From Trichormus variabilis 0441 (lineage in GTDB: Bacteria; Cyanobacteriota; Cyanobacteriia; Cyanobacteriales; Nostocaceae): 64,000 nucleotides of DNA. A program made the position numbers and the translations under genes. The stretch lies in contig NZ_CP047243.1 of NCBI RefSeq assembly GCF_009856605.1, forward strand, positions 298,033 to 362,032, read 5' to 3'. The stretch's first letter is position 1. Each line of letters starts with the position of its first letter. A model generated the notes under the pieces. The model saw nothing but the letters and a program-made list of their open reading frames with translations, ran no database searches and was not told the origin of the DNA. Below are positions 25,909-35,891 of this stretch, one piece after another.

Positions 25909-26517
25909 ATGACTGAATCAAATCAATCATCTGCTCGTTTCCGCTCTGCAACAGAATTTCCCAAGACAATCGCAAGCCAAAGCACTGCTGAGGCAGATAA
26001 CTTGTATAAAGAAATGCGAGATTGTCTAATTTTTACTAACCGTAGTCGTTCTCAACTACTTCGCAGAAATGAAGAACACAAGCAGTCTGCTTTAAAGTTA
26101 AAAGCAGATGTACAACGTCTACAATCTATGATTAGCCAACTCAAAGGCGAAAAAGAACAAGTTGCTGCTGATAGTAGACAGATTGTCACAGCCTTAGAAC
26201 AAGAAATTGCTTCTATGGCTGGATATCTAGATCAACTTTCAACAGCATTTGATTCTGTTGCAGATGTAGATAATCCAGACAAAGCTTACTGGGGTGTGTT
26301 ATCTGTTCCTGGCAAATTCTTAAAGTTCTTAAACGCAATCAAAGCAATTGTGTTATGGTGGCGTGATGATAATGGCGAGGAAGCAAAAGCTTTAAAACCA
26401 AAACATGACTCTCAGCCTTATCTTTCAGGTACAGTTGCAGATGATGATGAGGAATTAGACAAACCACAAATGCACTCAGATCAAGCTTCTCAAGGTCGCT
26501 CTCTTTTAGATAAGTAA
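25909..26517 (+). CDS. hypothetical coiled-coil protein, about 202 aa
   Basis: Start at ATG 25909 (MTESNQSSARFRS). A TTG four codons upstream is in frame but less likely. Residues about 45-120 form a coiled coil (KLKADVQRLQSMISQLKGEK), followed by a short hydrophobic/aromatic helix near residue 145 (FLNAIKAIVLWWRDD) and an acidic tail. It lies 4 bases before the next gene, so the two form an operon. I know no function. The pair resembles Nostocales-specific unknowns. Confidence 0.7.
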   Translation: MTESNQSSARFRSATEFPKTIASQSTAEADNLYKEMRDCLIFTNRSRSQLLRRNEEHKQSALKLKADVQRLQSMISQLKGEKEQVAADSRQIVTALEQEIASMAGYLDQLSTAFDSVADVDNPDKAYWGVLSVPGKFLKFLNAIKAIVLWWRDDNGEEAKALKPKHDSQPYLSGTVADDDEELDKPQMHSDQASQGRSLLDK

Positions 26518-26521
26518 ACTC

Positions 26522-26917
26522 ATGGGAAAAAAACGAATTACTCAACTATTAGAGGGCTTAAAGGAAAACCAACTGCGAGACCTGCACAATTCCGCAGCCA
26601 TCTACACTGTTGCACAAGTCGCTGTTAATGAACTGCAACAACAGAGTTCGCAGATTGAGAAACCTGCACTTGCCGCCTTACCTCCTTCATTAGAAATAAT
26701 TGATAAAGCTAGACTACTTGAGCAGTATGGTTCTTACAATGCTTGCCGTAAAGCAGCTAAAGAACGAGGCATTAAATTCTCTCGTACTCCTAGTTGGGAG
26801 CAACTAGGTGCAGCTTTAAGCTATGCAGAGGCTTTTCAGCAAATTATCAACTCTTATGTACAAACTCATCCCTACCCAAAGCTTAAAGGCACTACTTTTG
26901 AGTTAGTTTTCCCATAG
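26522..26917 (+). CDS. hypothetical protein, 131 aa, paired with coiled-coil gene
   Basis: A soluble helical protein (MGKKRITQLLEGLKENQLRD) starting 4 bases after the coiled-coil gene. The C-terminal half (LLEQYGSYNACRKAAKERG) resembles a small helix-turn-helix, which would allow DNA contact, but this is only suggestive. No known family. The stretch 26918-27257 downstream holds one HIP1 site and no gene I support. Confidence 0.65.
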   Translation: MGKKRITQLLEGLKENQLRDLHNSAAIYTVAQVAVNELQQQSSQIEKPALAALPPSLEIIDKARLLEQYGSYNACRKAAKERGIKFSRTPSWEQLGAALSYAEAFQQIINSYVQTHPYPKLKGTTFELVFP

Positions 26918-27257
26918 TTGAGGTGTTTTCCTATGACCGGGTAGCGATCGCTCAAAATTTTGGTTGACTGGAGGAATTGCAGTTGAGGCATCCATTTGAT
27001 GGAATGCGTTGATTGCTATTTTGGTTCTAAAAACAAGTTTTATTATGCAATTCCTCAATCCTTCTATAAGACTCATATTTGATTCCTGAAAAACCAAACT
27101 GCATAGAAGCCTGCCCGCCATACAAAGGTTTGTTTTTCAGCATACTTAGCAAAATTTGAGTAAGATTCCTATAGTTGTTGAGCTAAATAATTCACATTAA
27201 GATAAAAAGCATATAAAAGTATAATTTCTATTTTTATATAACAAAAGATAAAAACTT
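26918..27257. other. gene-free stretch before the TPR gene
   Basis: 340 bases with no supported gene. A minus-strand open frame here has no protein-like features. The last 80 bases are very AT-rich and probably contain the promoter of the TPR gene (TATAAAAGTATAAT-like segment near 27212-27225). Confidence 0.35.
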
Positions 27258-28518
27258 ATGGAAAATATGGATTGGGTAAGCTTGCTAAGTTTTCAACAGG
27301 CTGATTTTATTCAAAAATTTAAGTCAGGCTATCTATTAAATGGCTCTTTTCAGAATCAATATAGTGAAATAATTGCTATTTCAGGCGATAAGTTATGTGA
27401 GATGATAGAATGTTGCTGGGAAGCAACCGAAAAAAACAAACAATCATCTTATATACGTGAGTCATTTAGTAATAATTTAAAACTCAAATTAATTGAAGAA
27501 TCCGTTAAATCTAAATTTGACGACTTTATTTTAGATTTATCCAATAATGAATCTATACAAGCCAATGATTTCATTTTTAAACTTGATTCTAATCCATTAA
27601 TTAAAATACTCATAAAATCATGTCAATACAAACCTGACCATATAGAATGGTCAATACAAAAAAAAGAAATTGAAAAAATTTCCGCAATATTATATGTTTT
27701 AATCCTAGAAGACCTAACCATACCACAAAATGTATATAATATAGTAATAGCTGGGTTTACAACAAATAATATCGTCATTAATAATACTATTCTTTGTATT
27801 AAATTAGAAGATTTATTATATTTTAGTGGCTTAAAATACTACTTAAGCACTTTAGAAAAATCACAAATTAATAATCTTATACAGGTAGGCAACATACATT
27901 TTAAAGAACAGGATTATACTAATGCCATTACATACTATAGTCAAGCATTACAAATAAATAATAAATCTGCTGATATACACTTTATGCGAGGGAAAAGCCG
28001 TTACTTATTAGGTGATATATCAGGTGCTATAAATGATTTTAGCCAGACTTTAGAGATTAATCCTAACTTCATCGATGCTTATATACTGAGAGGTAGTTGT
28101 AATTATAATTTAGGCTGTGACTATGAAGTATTAGAAGATTATACACAAGCTATAAAAATTGATCCTAATAATTTTAATGCTTATGTGTTACGAGGTGATA
28201 TACATTTTTATTTAGGAGATGAAATTGATTCCATCCAAGATTACAATAAAGCCATAGAGATAAACGCTAATTGTGATTATATTTACTTTATGAGAGGTAG
28301 CGTTTATCATGAAATAGGTCAATACAATGAAGCACTCACTGATTACAATGCAGCTTTAAAAATTAACTCTATAAATCCTGAATGCTATTTTAAAAAGGGA
28401 TGTATATATTATGAATTTGGAGATAAAGAAGTTGCAATTAGTTATTTTAATCAAGCAGCTAATTTATGGAAAGAAATAAATAAAATTGAAGACTCAAATA
28501 AAGATACAATAAATTTTC
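27258..28518 (+). pseudogene. TPR protein gene, 5' part (interrupted by IS66-type element)
   Basis: The first 420 codons of a TPR gene. Residues 1-205 are an AT-rich, unrecognised helical domain. From about residue 208, at least six tetratricopeptide units follow (for example GNIHFKEQDYTNAITYYSQA, with the W/Y-x-G-x-Y-x-A-x-x-D pattern). At base 28518 an IS66-type element interrupts it. The frame continues into the element to a stop at 28634, so a truncated protein may still be made. Joining 28518 to 30074 restores a single 572-codon frame. TPR proteins are protein-binding scaffolds. Confidence 0.85.
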
Positions 28519-30065
28519 GTAAGGATTCAGGTAACAGAGTATTGACAAAGGGGACAGTAGAGGTGGAGTATCAAAAATATGAACCAAAACTTGCCTCAAG
28601 ATTTAGACAGAGAAAGTTTGAGCCAGTTATCTAAAGAAGAACTGGTGGACATCATCATTGAGCAGAGCAAGGTAATACGTGAGCTACAAAAGATAATATT
28701 AGAACTACAGCAAGAAATAGAGCGTTTAAAAGTCAGCAGAGATTTAGATAGTTCTAATTCATCAAAACCTCCATCACAAGACATTCACAAAAAAAGCGAA
28801 AAAGAAAAAGTGCCTCACCTTGAGGAATCAAACCCACCGAAAAAGAAACCAGGTGGGCAACCAGGACATCAAGGTAAAACTCGAAAGGGTTTTGGCAGAG
28901 TAGATCGCTATGAAATTTTACGTCCAACGGATTGCATTTACTGTGGTCAAAAAGCATTTGCACCCCTAGCAGTAAAAGTAGAAAAACACGCGGTAGCGCA
29001 ACTAGTAGAATGTCCCATAGAAATAGTTGAGTATCAACGCCATACGTGCGTGTGTGAATGCTGTGGAAATATACAAACAGCAGCCTGGCCCCAAGAAATT
29101 ATTCCAGGACAAGATTTAGGAACGTCGTTACAAGCATTTTTAGGGTGGACAAATAACTATGCACATATGCCCTACGAAAAACAGCAGGAAATGCTTTGGG
29201 AACTTGGTGAGATTGAAATTGGATTGGGAACTTTAGTCGCCACCAATGAACGAATACAACAAGCAATTGAACCGAGTATTCATGAGTTAAGTAATTGGGT
29301 AAAACAGACACAACCTAACATCCATGTAGATGAAACACCTTGGTCAGTTAAAGGGGTTAAAGAATGGTTGTGGGTAGTGGCTAATTCTGAATTCTGCCTG
29401 TTTACTGCGGCTGATACTCGTTCTAGAGCCGAACTAGAAGCAATTTTAGGGACTGAGTATACAGGTGTACTCAGCAGCGATGATTTTAGTGTTTATAATG
29501 GCTATCAAGCTGTTGCCCAACAGAAATGTTTGGCTCATCTACGTCGTCACTTCAAAAAATTGATTCAACTTCCCGGTCTTCACAACAAAGCTATCGGCGA
29601 AACCTTTGTCAATTTAATTGATGAAGCCTTCAGAAGTTATGCTCAATGGTTTGAAACTCTTGACTCAAACAGTTATAACGATTGGATAAATCAATTCAAA
29701 TTCAAGTTGCAATTTTCTGTTGATCAATGGATTAACTTGGCAGGAGCTACGGCTGGAAACCTTTTACGTTCTTTGCGCGATAAAGCAAGCCAATGGTGGT
29801 ATTTCCTTGACCATCCTGAAGTTCCTCCTGATAATAATCTCGCTGAACGCTCGCTGCGTTTAGCTGTGACAAAACGTAAGGTTAGTGGTGGTTCACGCTC
29901 GATGAAGCGGTTTCAACATACTGCCAATTTGTTGACGGTAGTGCAGACTTGTCGCCGTCAAGGTAGGTCTGTTATTGATTTTTTTGTGCAAGCTCTAATT
30001 GCTGATTCTAATAATTCTCACTCTCGCCCCTCTTTACTTCCGCAATATTAGACCTGAATCCTTAC
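28519..30065 (+). mobile_element. IS66-type insertion sequence, 1547 bp
   Basis: Perfect 14-bp terminal inverted repeats GTAAGGATTCAGGT (28519-28532) and ACCTGAATCCTTAC (30052-30065), beginning with the GTAA typical of IS66-family ends. An 8-bp target duplication AAATTTTC flanks it (28511-28518 and 30066-30073), the length expected for this family. It holds one transposase gene and no accessory TnpA/TnpB genes, as in the ISBst12-like subgroup. Perfect ends and duplication indicate a recent insertion. Confidence 0.95.
28579..30051 (+). CDS. IS66-family transposase
   Basis: A 490-residue transposase with the family's layout. It has an N-terminal leucine-zipper-like coiled coil (about 20-50), a KPPSQD and KPGGQPGHQGKTR motif (about 70-105), a CxxC-type zinc finger (DCIYCGQ, and CVCECCG), and a DDE catalytic core: Asp in NIHVDETPWSVKG, Asp in LSSDDFSVYNG, and Glu in NNLAERSLR. 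All three acidic residues are present, so the enzyme is likely functional. Its start lies 47 bases inside the left inverted repeat, and its stop touches the right one. Confidence 0.95.
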   Translation: MNQNLPQDLDRESLSQLSKEELVDIIIEQSKVIRELQKIILELQQEIERLKVSRDLDSSNSSKPPSQDIHKKSEKEKVPHLEESNPPKKKPGGQPGHQGKTRKGFGRVDRYEILRPTDCIYCGQKAFAPLAVKVEKHAVAQLVECPIEIVEYQRHTCVCECCGNIQTAAWPQEIIPGQDLGTSLQAFLGWTNNYAHMPYEKQQEMLWELGEIEIGLGTLVATNERIQQAIEPSIHELSNWVKQTQPNIHVDETPWSVKGVKEWLWVVANSEFCLFTAADTRSRAELEAILGTEYTGVLSSDDFSVYNGYQAVAQQKCLAHLRRHFKKLIQLPGLHNKAIGETFVNLIDEAFRSYAQWFETLDSNSYNDWINQFKFKLQFSVDQWINLAGATAGNLLRSLRDKASQWWYFLDHPEVPPDNNLAERSLRLAVTKRKVSGGSRSMKRFQHTANLLTVVQTCRRQGRSVIDFFVQALIADSNNSHSRPSLLPQY

Positions 30066-30073
30066 AAATTTTC

Positions 30074-30531
30074 TATATTTTGAGCAAGTAAAAAAAGCAG
30101 ATTTTAATTTTAGCGTTGTAAAAATATATGGGCAAAACACTCTACAATTTGATTTTTTAGCAAAGGATGAATTAAGGTGGAAAGAATACCTTAAGAATAT
30201 GAAATGCTCTAAATGGCAAATAATACTTAGGCCATCTAATAATTTTGCTAGAGCATTAATATATGAGAATTACAGTCTATGGTTTAAAATTTTTCAAGAA
30301 TTTAGAGATTACAGTTATATCCATATCAAAAATAAAGTAAGTGATTTTGATAAATATATATGTAAACACGAAGAAAATGATACAAACGGTAATAACTTAA
30401 TTAATGTAAATGATGATAGTGATTTTTTAAAGGAGGAGAACAACAATTCATGTATTAATTTTGATAATGACTATGCTTGGATAGATTATGGTTATATGAA
30501 TGATATTAATAATCCATTTGAAGTTTATTAA
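30074..30531 (+). pseudogene. TPR protein gene, 3' part (beyond the IS66-type element)
   Basis: This is the in-frame continuation of the interrupted gene: codon 28518/30074-30075 reads CTA, followed by 151 codons and a TAA. The region is aromatic and acidic (KEYLKNMKCSKWQIILRPSN, later an acidic Asn-rich tail). The last 110 residues have an internal ATG (30199) but no evident ribosome site, so independent expression is doubtful. Confidence 0.8.
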
Positions 30532-30787
30532 ACCTATAATATTAGACCTTGCTTGTATTTTATTGTGGTTCTAGTTTGAAAACTAGCTTTAATCTTTTGC
30601 ATATTCTTTCTAGTTGTCTATGATATCAGGCATAGAAATGGTCATATCATCAATAATCTCACATTCCGACTACACCATAAATTTTCGTATCTCACTAAAC
30701 CATAGCTAAATCAATCTTGTAGCGACTACAAGACTAACTCATACAACTGGCTTTCAAGTTAATGAGATCGCCAATTCCTCAGCCTCA

Positions 30788-31162
30788 TTATCTAACTGCC
30801 ACCTTACCCAATACCATCTCCAAACGATTAGTAAATTCACTGGTGCGATCGCAAGTCATAATTAGCTGGTCGATTGCGCGAGTCATCGCCACATACAGCA
30901 ACCGTGCTTCCTCTTCGGGCGTGTTGTACTGGTGGGGCATGAAACCAATGCCGGGAATAAGTACCACTGGAAACTCTAGCCCCTTGGATGAAAACATGGT
31001 TATGAGTTTGATACTTTGTTCGTCCGGGTGATAGTTGCGACTGTCATTGTTGGCATTGACCCATTCAACGGGTATTCTCAGTTTCTGGAAATCCTGGTAG
31101 ATGCGATCGCCCATAAACTTCGAGCGCTCAACAAGAAACAATGAGTCTTTCTGGCTATTCAT
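30788..31162 (-). pseudogene. UvrD/Rep-type helicase, C-terminal remnant
   Basis: About 120 residues of the C-terminal part of a UvrD-like SF1 helicase. SIKLITMFSSKGLEFPVVLI is motif V-like, and EEARLLYVAMTRAIDQLIMT is motif VI, followed by the family tail. The first 600 or so residues including the Walker A motif are absent, so the remnant has no helicase activity. It marks a break point at the edge of the phosphorothioation island. Confidence 0.85.
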
Positions 31163-31254
31163 CTTATGTCAAGTCAATAGCTTTTAGTCCAGATGAAAAA
31201 ACTCTTGTTAGTGGGGGGTATGATAAAACTGTTAAAGTATGGCAAGTAGATTAA
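31141..31254 (+). pseudogene. WD40-repeat remnant
   Basis: A 37-codon open stretch with one near-complete WD40 unit ending in a stop: V-K-S-I-A-F-S-P-D-E-K-T-L-V-S-G-G-Y-D then TVKVWQVD. It overlaps the 5' end of the UvrD remnant on the other strand by about 20 bases, so the two fragments are joined by recombination. It is a C-terminal blade of a larger protein and is not functional alone. Confidence 0.75.
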
Positions 31255-31336
31255 CCAGCTAACTCAAGATAGTAATAAACTAATAGCTACTTGCACCTAA
31301 TATCCATCTAAATATCTTTATGTCTACTAAAATCAG

Positions 31337-31687
31337 CTATTGTTTCACTGTTATCCGTGCATTACCCCAATAAAGCTGATACTGTAAAGCATCTAGCAGT
31401 GATTCAGCTTCGTCAACAGTTAAGCCTTCTAATTGAGAACAGATATCGAACAAATCTTGAGGAACGTTATGTGGAATCACTAATTGAGATAGTGCATCTT
31501 CCAATGCCTCTGAAACTGGATATTCAGTTGAACTGTATTCTTGCTGCATTAAAACATAAGTTGAAAGCGTAATTCTTAATAAGAGTTTAATTTCTCTAGT
31601 GAGTGCTTCAAGATATGCACCATACCTGCCAATAAGCTGGTCAATGCGATTGCTTTGTCCATTATAAATTAGCAAATCTTGTGACAT
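31337..31687 (-). CDS. hypothetical protein, 116 aa, end of the phosphorothioation operon
   Basis: A helical, acidic protein (MSQDLLIYNGQSNRIDQLIG...) with no recognised family. It follows the cysteine desulfurase gene after 46 bases in the same orientation and so is probably the last gene of the operon. The C-terminus (TVDEAESLLDALQYQLYW) is a predicted helical hairpin. No function is assigned. Confidence 0.6.
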   Translation of the reverse strand: MSQDLLIYNGQSNRIDQLIGRYGAYLEALTREIKLLLRITLSTYVLMQQEYSSTEYPVSEALEDALSQLVIPHNVPQDLFDICSQLEGLTVDEAESLLDALQYQLYWGNARITVKQ

Positions 31688-31733
31688 TACTTTCTTATAC
31701 CTTATAACAGGATGTACAAATGGCTATATTACT

Positions 31734-32921
31734 TTAACAATACATAACTTGACGAGTCTGCTGAACAGCTAATGATAAAATTTCTGCTGCCTGTTCAATT
31801 TCCTCAAGCTTTGTAAATTTACCTATACCAATACGTAACGCACCATCAATAATGTCTGTGGGCAAATCCATAGCTTGAAGTACATGCGAAGGTGCTTGTA
31901 CCCCTGATGAACAAGCTGCTCCTGTAGAAATCGCTAGTTTTTGACGGACTCTAGCAATAATTGCACTGTTAGAAACATCAGGAATAGAAATATGAAGGTT
32001 GCCAGATAATCGGTTATTAACGTCACCATTAATAACTAAACCAGGAACTTTATCCAGTAACAAGTTTTGTAATTTATCTCTAAGGTTAGCGATCGCTTTT
32101 TCGTCTTCGTCCATTTCTAATATTCTTAAACGGCAGGCTTCCCCCAACCCAACAATGCCAGGAACATTAAGAGTACCTGAACGTAAGCCTTTTTGATGTC
32201 CTCCACCAAACAAAATGGGATTGAGTTGATGTCCTTTTCTTACAACTAAGGCTCCTGACCCTTTTGGCCCATATAACTTATGTGCAGAAAGTGCTAGATA
32301 AGTAATGCCCCATTCTTCAAAATTTATAGGGATTTTTCCTACAGCTTGAGAAGCATCACATAAAAAAGGGATATTATATTTTCTTGCTATTTGTCCAATT
32401 TCTTGGATAGGATAAATATTTCCAATTTCATTATTTGCTGCCATTATACATATTAATGAAATTCCTGAATCACAAATTTTATTAAGAAAGTCTAAGTTTA
32501 ATCTGCCCTTTGAATCAATTTGCAAATTGATTATGTCAGCTAAATTTTTCTTAGCAATCATATTACAAGTGTCTAAAACAGCCTTGTGTTCAACTGGTAA
32601 AACAGCAATACGAGGTCTTATCTTTGTAGAATTATTATTAGAGACATTGCTTTGAATAACTAAATTAATACTTTCGGTAGCTCCTGATGTAAAAATTACT
32701 TCTTTAGAAGATGCACCAACTAAATTAGCAACATTAACAGATGCTTGGGCAACCGCCTCTTTTGCCATATCACCATAAATATGATCAATGCTGCTAGCGT
32801 TACCAAACTCTGTAGTCATATAATGTAACAACATTTCTGCAACCCGTTGATCGACAGGTGTTGTTGAGTGATAATCGAAATATATACAATCAAGTTTGTT
32901 AGTACTAGTTATCTTTTTCAT
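31734..32921 (-). CDS. sspA: cysteine desulfurase, SspA/DndA type
   Basis: A 395-residue PLP enzyme of the IscS/NifS class. The PLP lysine lies in ALSAHKLYGPKGSGAL near residue 206, and the catalytic cysteine is in STGAACSSGVQAPSHVL near 335. IYFDYHSTTPVD at the N-terminus and the substrate-binding arginine region are typical. It supplies persulfide sulfur. Its place at the end of a run containing SspB, SspC and SspD homologues indicates the sulfur donor for DNA phosphorothioation. The sspA/dndA name is inferred from context, since an IscS-like sequence alone could serve other pathways. Confidence 0.85.
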   Translation of the reverse strand: MKKITSTNKLDCIYFDYHSTTPVDQRVAEMLLHYMTTEFGNASSIDHIYGDMAKEAVAQASVNVANLVGASSKEVIFTSGATESINLVIQSNVSNNNSTKIRPRIAVLPVEHKAVLDTCNMIAKKNLADIINLQIDSKGRLNLDFLNKICDSGISLICIMAANNEIGNIYPIQEIGQIARKYNIPFLCDASQAVGKIPINFEEWGITYLALSAHKLYGPKGSGALVVRKGHQLNPILFGGGHQKGLRSGTLNVPGIVGLGEACRLRILEMDEDEKAIANLRDKLQNLLLDKVPGLVINGDVNNRLSGNLHISIPDVSNSAIIARVRQKLAISTGAACSSGVQAPSHVLQAMDLPTDIIDGALRIGIGKFTKLEEIEQAAEILSLAVQQTRQVMYC

Positions 32922-32953
32922 ATTTTAATTAAGGTGAAATTCAAAAATAATCA

Positions 32954-33913
32954 TTATGAACTCCTTTGAACACGGTAGAAAATTTCTGAGTGATTCGGAG
33001 TAAATAAAATGTAGCGCTTAGGTAAAAAATAACGTAGCCAACGCATCAGGGTTTGCCAAGCATGCTCTGCATTGAAATCAGGAACTGTTGCACATGGAAG
33101 CGACGAAAGAAAATCACGTACTGCACCAAAGCGTTTTGGAGTTGCAATAAATTCATCAACCTGTTGTATTATTGGCATTTCTAGTAAAATAAGACCTAAG
33201 TAAGACTCAAAAGCATCTTTTGGCAGATTAGGAGTTAATGGTAATGTATGTATATCTAATAGTGCTGCTTTTCTACTAATTGTAGTTAACTTTTCTAATT
33301 GTCCAGAGTAGGCTAAATATAAATCTTCTGGATTACGTAACGTTGGCAACCAATAATTAATCTTGGCTTGTGCCTGGGCTAAATTTTCAAAACTTGATTC
33401 TTTTACTTCAACAGTAGGTAAAGGTAATTGCTGCAAATGATGATTTTTGAGAATTTCTATTGTTATAGACATTTGCTCAAATAAACCATCATCAATCTGG
33501 ATACATCCTGCTAAAAGTTCAGCCTCAAATGTTTTTAAATTATTATATGTAGCTGGAAGGACTACGAGAATTTCAAAATTAGGATGATTAGACCATCCCA
33601 AAGCTGATGCAGTTAGATTAGCCGAACCTACGAGACATTCTTCGTCGGCACGATAAAATTTTGCATGTAGGTTATGTTTTAACCAAAGTGAACAATTAGG
33701 ACGTGCTTTAATAATATTCCATACTTCTAAATCACTTACACCAGCTAAAATTTCCTCAGGATGCCAACGTGTTATACATTTAACTTTAACATCATTAGAT
33801 ATCTTTAAAAACAATCTTTCTAACACGGAAACTTTAATAAAGGGTGCAGCAAGCAAAATATCTTTATGAGCTTCCGCACATAATTTTTCTAACTGAATTG
33901 CTGGAAGAATCAT
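32954..33913 (-). CDS. phospholipase-D-like protein with single HKD motif
   Basis: A 319-residue protein. The HKD-type motif at about residues 83-100 reads H-A-K-F-Y-x5-C-L-V-G-S-A-N-L-T. A single motif implies a dimer, as in PLD-family nucleases. The N-terminal part forms the usual beta-alpha framework (DILLAAPFIKVSVLERL). Family members cleave DNA or RNA phosphodiesters. It is 17 bases from the GHKL gene and 32 from sspA, so it belongs to the operon. I infer a DNA-cutting effector role. Confidence 0.8.
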   Translation of the reverse strand: MILPAIQLEKLCAEAHKDILLAAPFIKVSVLERLFLKISNDVKVKCITRWHPEEILAGVSDLEVWNIIKARPNCSLWLKHNLHAKFYRADEECLVGSANLTASALGWSNHPNFEILVVLPATYNNLKTFEAELLAGCIQIDDGLFEQMSITIEILKNHHLQQLPLPTVEVKESSFENLAQAQAKINYWLPTLRNPEDLYLAYSGQLEKLTTISRKAALLDIHTLPLTPNLPKDAFESYLGLILLEMPIIQQVDEFIATPKRFGAVRDFLSSLPCATVPDFNAEHAWQTLMRWLRYFLPKRYILFTPNHSEIFYRVQRSS

Positions 33914-33930
33914 AAATAATTTATTCCAAT

Positions 33931-35757
33931 TTACTCTTCTTTCTCTAAAAATTGTCTAGCAATGCGTCCCCAATCTACACGAGTATCTTGAGCGGCTTGA
34001 CGACGTTTACCATCAGGTTGCTCGTCTTCATATCTTGCCCAAGCCATTAATAAAAGTTTTAATCCCTCTAATGAATTGGTCAGACGATATCGTAATGTTT
34101 CTGGATCTACTCCATCTACGTCTTTCTCTAGAATTTCTACTAAATTTTTATAAGCAGGATGGTTAGTATTTAAGGTAACTATAATTGCACCACCTCTAGG
34201 TTTGACAGAAAAGAAAGCTGGCGTTTCTAAATCAGCTTCTGCAAATATGTACTTCAAACCATCATCAATGGTAGTTGCAGCTAGCTGAACTGCTTGATTT
34301 TCTGTTAATCCTTCGTCAGTTAAGGTTTTTTCAATTACTTGTTGTCTTTCTTGTTTTGATAAAACTTCTTGTTTATCACTTTCACCTGTGTGTCCTTCTT
34401 TTTTTCTTTCTTGTGTAACAGCCGTTGCTACTTCTTCTGCTTTCGACCCAGAATGACGTTTTAAATTTCCGCGCCTTCCCTTAGTTTGTGCGTCTAAACA
34501 ACCACGAATAATCCGAAGCTGGCTCTTAATCTTTTGGGAAATTTCTAATAGTGGGCCTCTTGGATCGCCGTCTTCTTCAAACTCTAATTTTAGTTGAGTT
34601 ATGGTTTTTCCATCTTTTAATAAAGATTCAATATCAATACTTAGTAATTCACTAAAATTTCTTGCTGATTGTTTATTATTAGTTACACCAAATAAATCAT
34701 CTAAGGCAGGGGGAAACTCAACCTCAATTCCCCACCATCTATCTGTTGGATCATAACCACTAACTAAGGTTTTATCAAGTTCAAGTTCACGTTCTGCTCT
34801 TACAACAGATATACCAACATTTTTAGCTGCGTGTTGTCCATGAGGGAGACTTCCTGGCTGTTTCCCATCCAAAGGTTGGCGTGCTTGATCTTTTGCATAA
34901 GAAAAGCGTATTTTTACAGAATGCTGTTGACCACGAAAATCTATTATTTTTTCAACTTCGTATGTATCTTTTCCTTCCCAATATTGGAACATTGAAGTAA
35001 TATCATAAGGGGGTGGACAAGAGGTTCTTGCTATTAAATAACCAGGATCGTTAGGTAAAGCATACTTTTCAATAATTACATTAGTTAAGTTATCGTAATC
35101 AAATGCCATCATACGGATAGAAACTCTACCACTATCTAAAAATCTGCGGTACATCCTGCCAATTAAGAGTTCAGAATTATCAATAATTGCTTTGCCCGTT
35201 CTCCAAATACACTTGTCAATATTTGACCAAACTACTAATGTTCCACTTTGTCCAAAACTGTTACTAACTCTTTGCCAAATATTAGGAATTGTCTTTGGTT
35301 GTGGTTCTGGTACCTCGGTTTGTCGTTGTTGCTTTATTTCTTCTAAGTCTAAATAAGTATATATAGCGTTCTCTATACCATCCTGCCAACTCCAAACCTC
35401 AACCTTTTGGCATTGAGAAACTGAAGAAGATGGTAGTCCCATACCAAAGCGACCAATTCCTATATGCTTTGCAGCATCTAGATAAGTACCATTACCAAAT
35501 TGCAATGCTAGACGCAGAACTGTAGCATCCATTCCACAACCATTATCTAAAACTGCAAGTTTATAGATTCGAGAACTACGACGCTGATCAACTAAAACTT
35601 GCTTTTCGCCGCAAAGAAGTTGGACTTCTGTTGCACCTGCTTGTATCGAATTATCCATCAATTCAGCAATTGCATAAGCTGCATTTTTATAGCCGTTGTC
35701 TCGCATTGCTTGTACGGCTAAGTGTGCTGGAACTATATCATGAGGATTGGTAGTCAT
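33931..35757 (-). CDS. GHKL-type (Hsp90/MORC-like) ATPase
   Basis: A 608-residue protein with a complete GHKL nucleotide site: IAELMDNSIQAG (N box, near 31-42), VLDNGCGMD (G1, near 72) and HIGIGRFGMGLPSSS (G2, near 95-110). It lacks a histidine-kinase H-box. Residues about 340-420 and the tail (LPSSLE... replaced by long charged helices, KKEGHTGESDKQEVLSK) may form a dimerisation region. Such ATPases act as ATP-driven clamps, and relatives occur beside helicases and nucleases in prokaryotic defence operons. It lies between the SF2 helicase and the PLD gene. Confidence 0.8.
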   Translation of the reverse strand: MTTNPHDIVPAHLAVQAMRDNGYKNAAYAIAELMDNSIQAGATEVQLLCGEKQVLVDQRRSSRIYKLAVLDNGCGMDATVLRLALQFGNGTYLDAAKHIGIGRFGMGLPSSSVSQCQKVEVWSWQDGIENAIYTYLDLEEIKQQRQTEVPEPQPKTIPNIWQRVSNSFGQSGTLVVWSNIDKCIWRTGKAIIDNSELLIGRMYRRFLDSGRVSIRMMAFDYDNLTNVIIEKYALPNDPGYLIARTSCPPPYDITSMFQYWEGKDTYEVEKIIDFRGQQHSVKIRFSYAKDQARQPLDGKQPGSLPHGQHAAKNVGISVVRAERELELDKTLVSGYDPTDRWWGIEVEFPPALDDLFGVTNNKQSARNFSELLSIDIESLLKDGKTITQLKLEFEEDGDPRGPLLEISQKIKSQLRIIRGCLDAQTKGRRGNLKRHSGSKAEEVATAVTQERKKEGHTGESDKQEVLSKQERQQVIEKTLTDEGLTENQAVQLAATTIDDGLKYIFAEADLETPAFFSVKPRGGAIIVTLNTNHPAYKNLVEILEKDVDGVDPETLRYRLTNSLEGLKLLLMAWARYEDEQPDGKRRQAAQDTRVDWGRIARQFLEKEE

Positions 35758-35891
35758 AGCATTTACCTAATAACCTTAATTGAGTAGTTGATGTAATCGA
35801 GTTCTACTTCTAGGATTCCCTAAGATTCAAACCATGTATCAATTTAAACCTGAATTATATGAAAAATAAGTAAGTTATAATTAATAATTTT

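Noticed and set aside
28518..28634. C-terminal end of the TPR frame running into the IS66-type element
   Set aside because: Those codons belong to the mobile element's left end. The natural continuation is at 30074.
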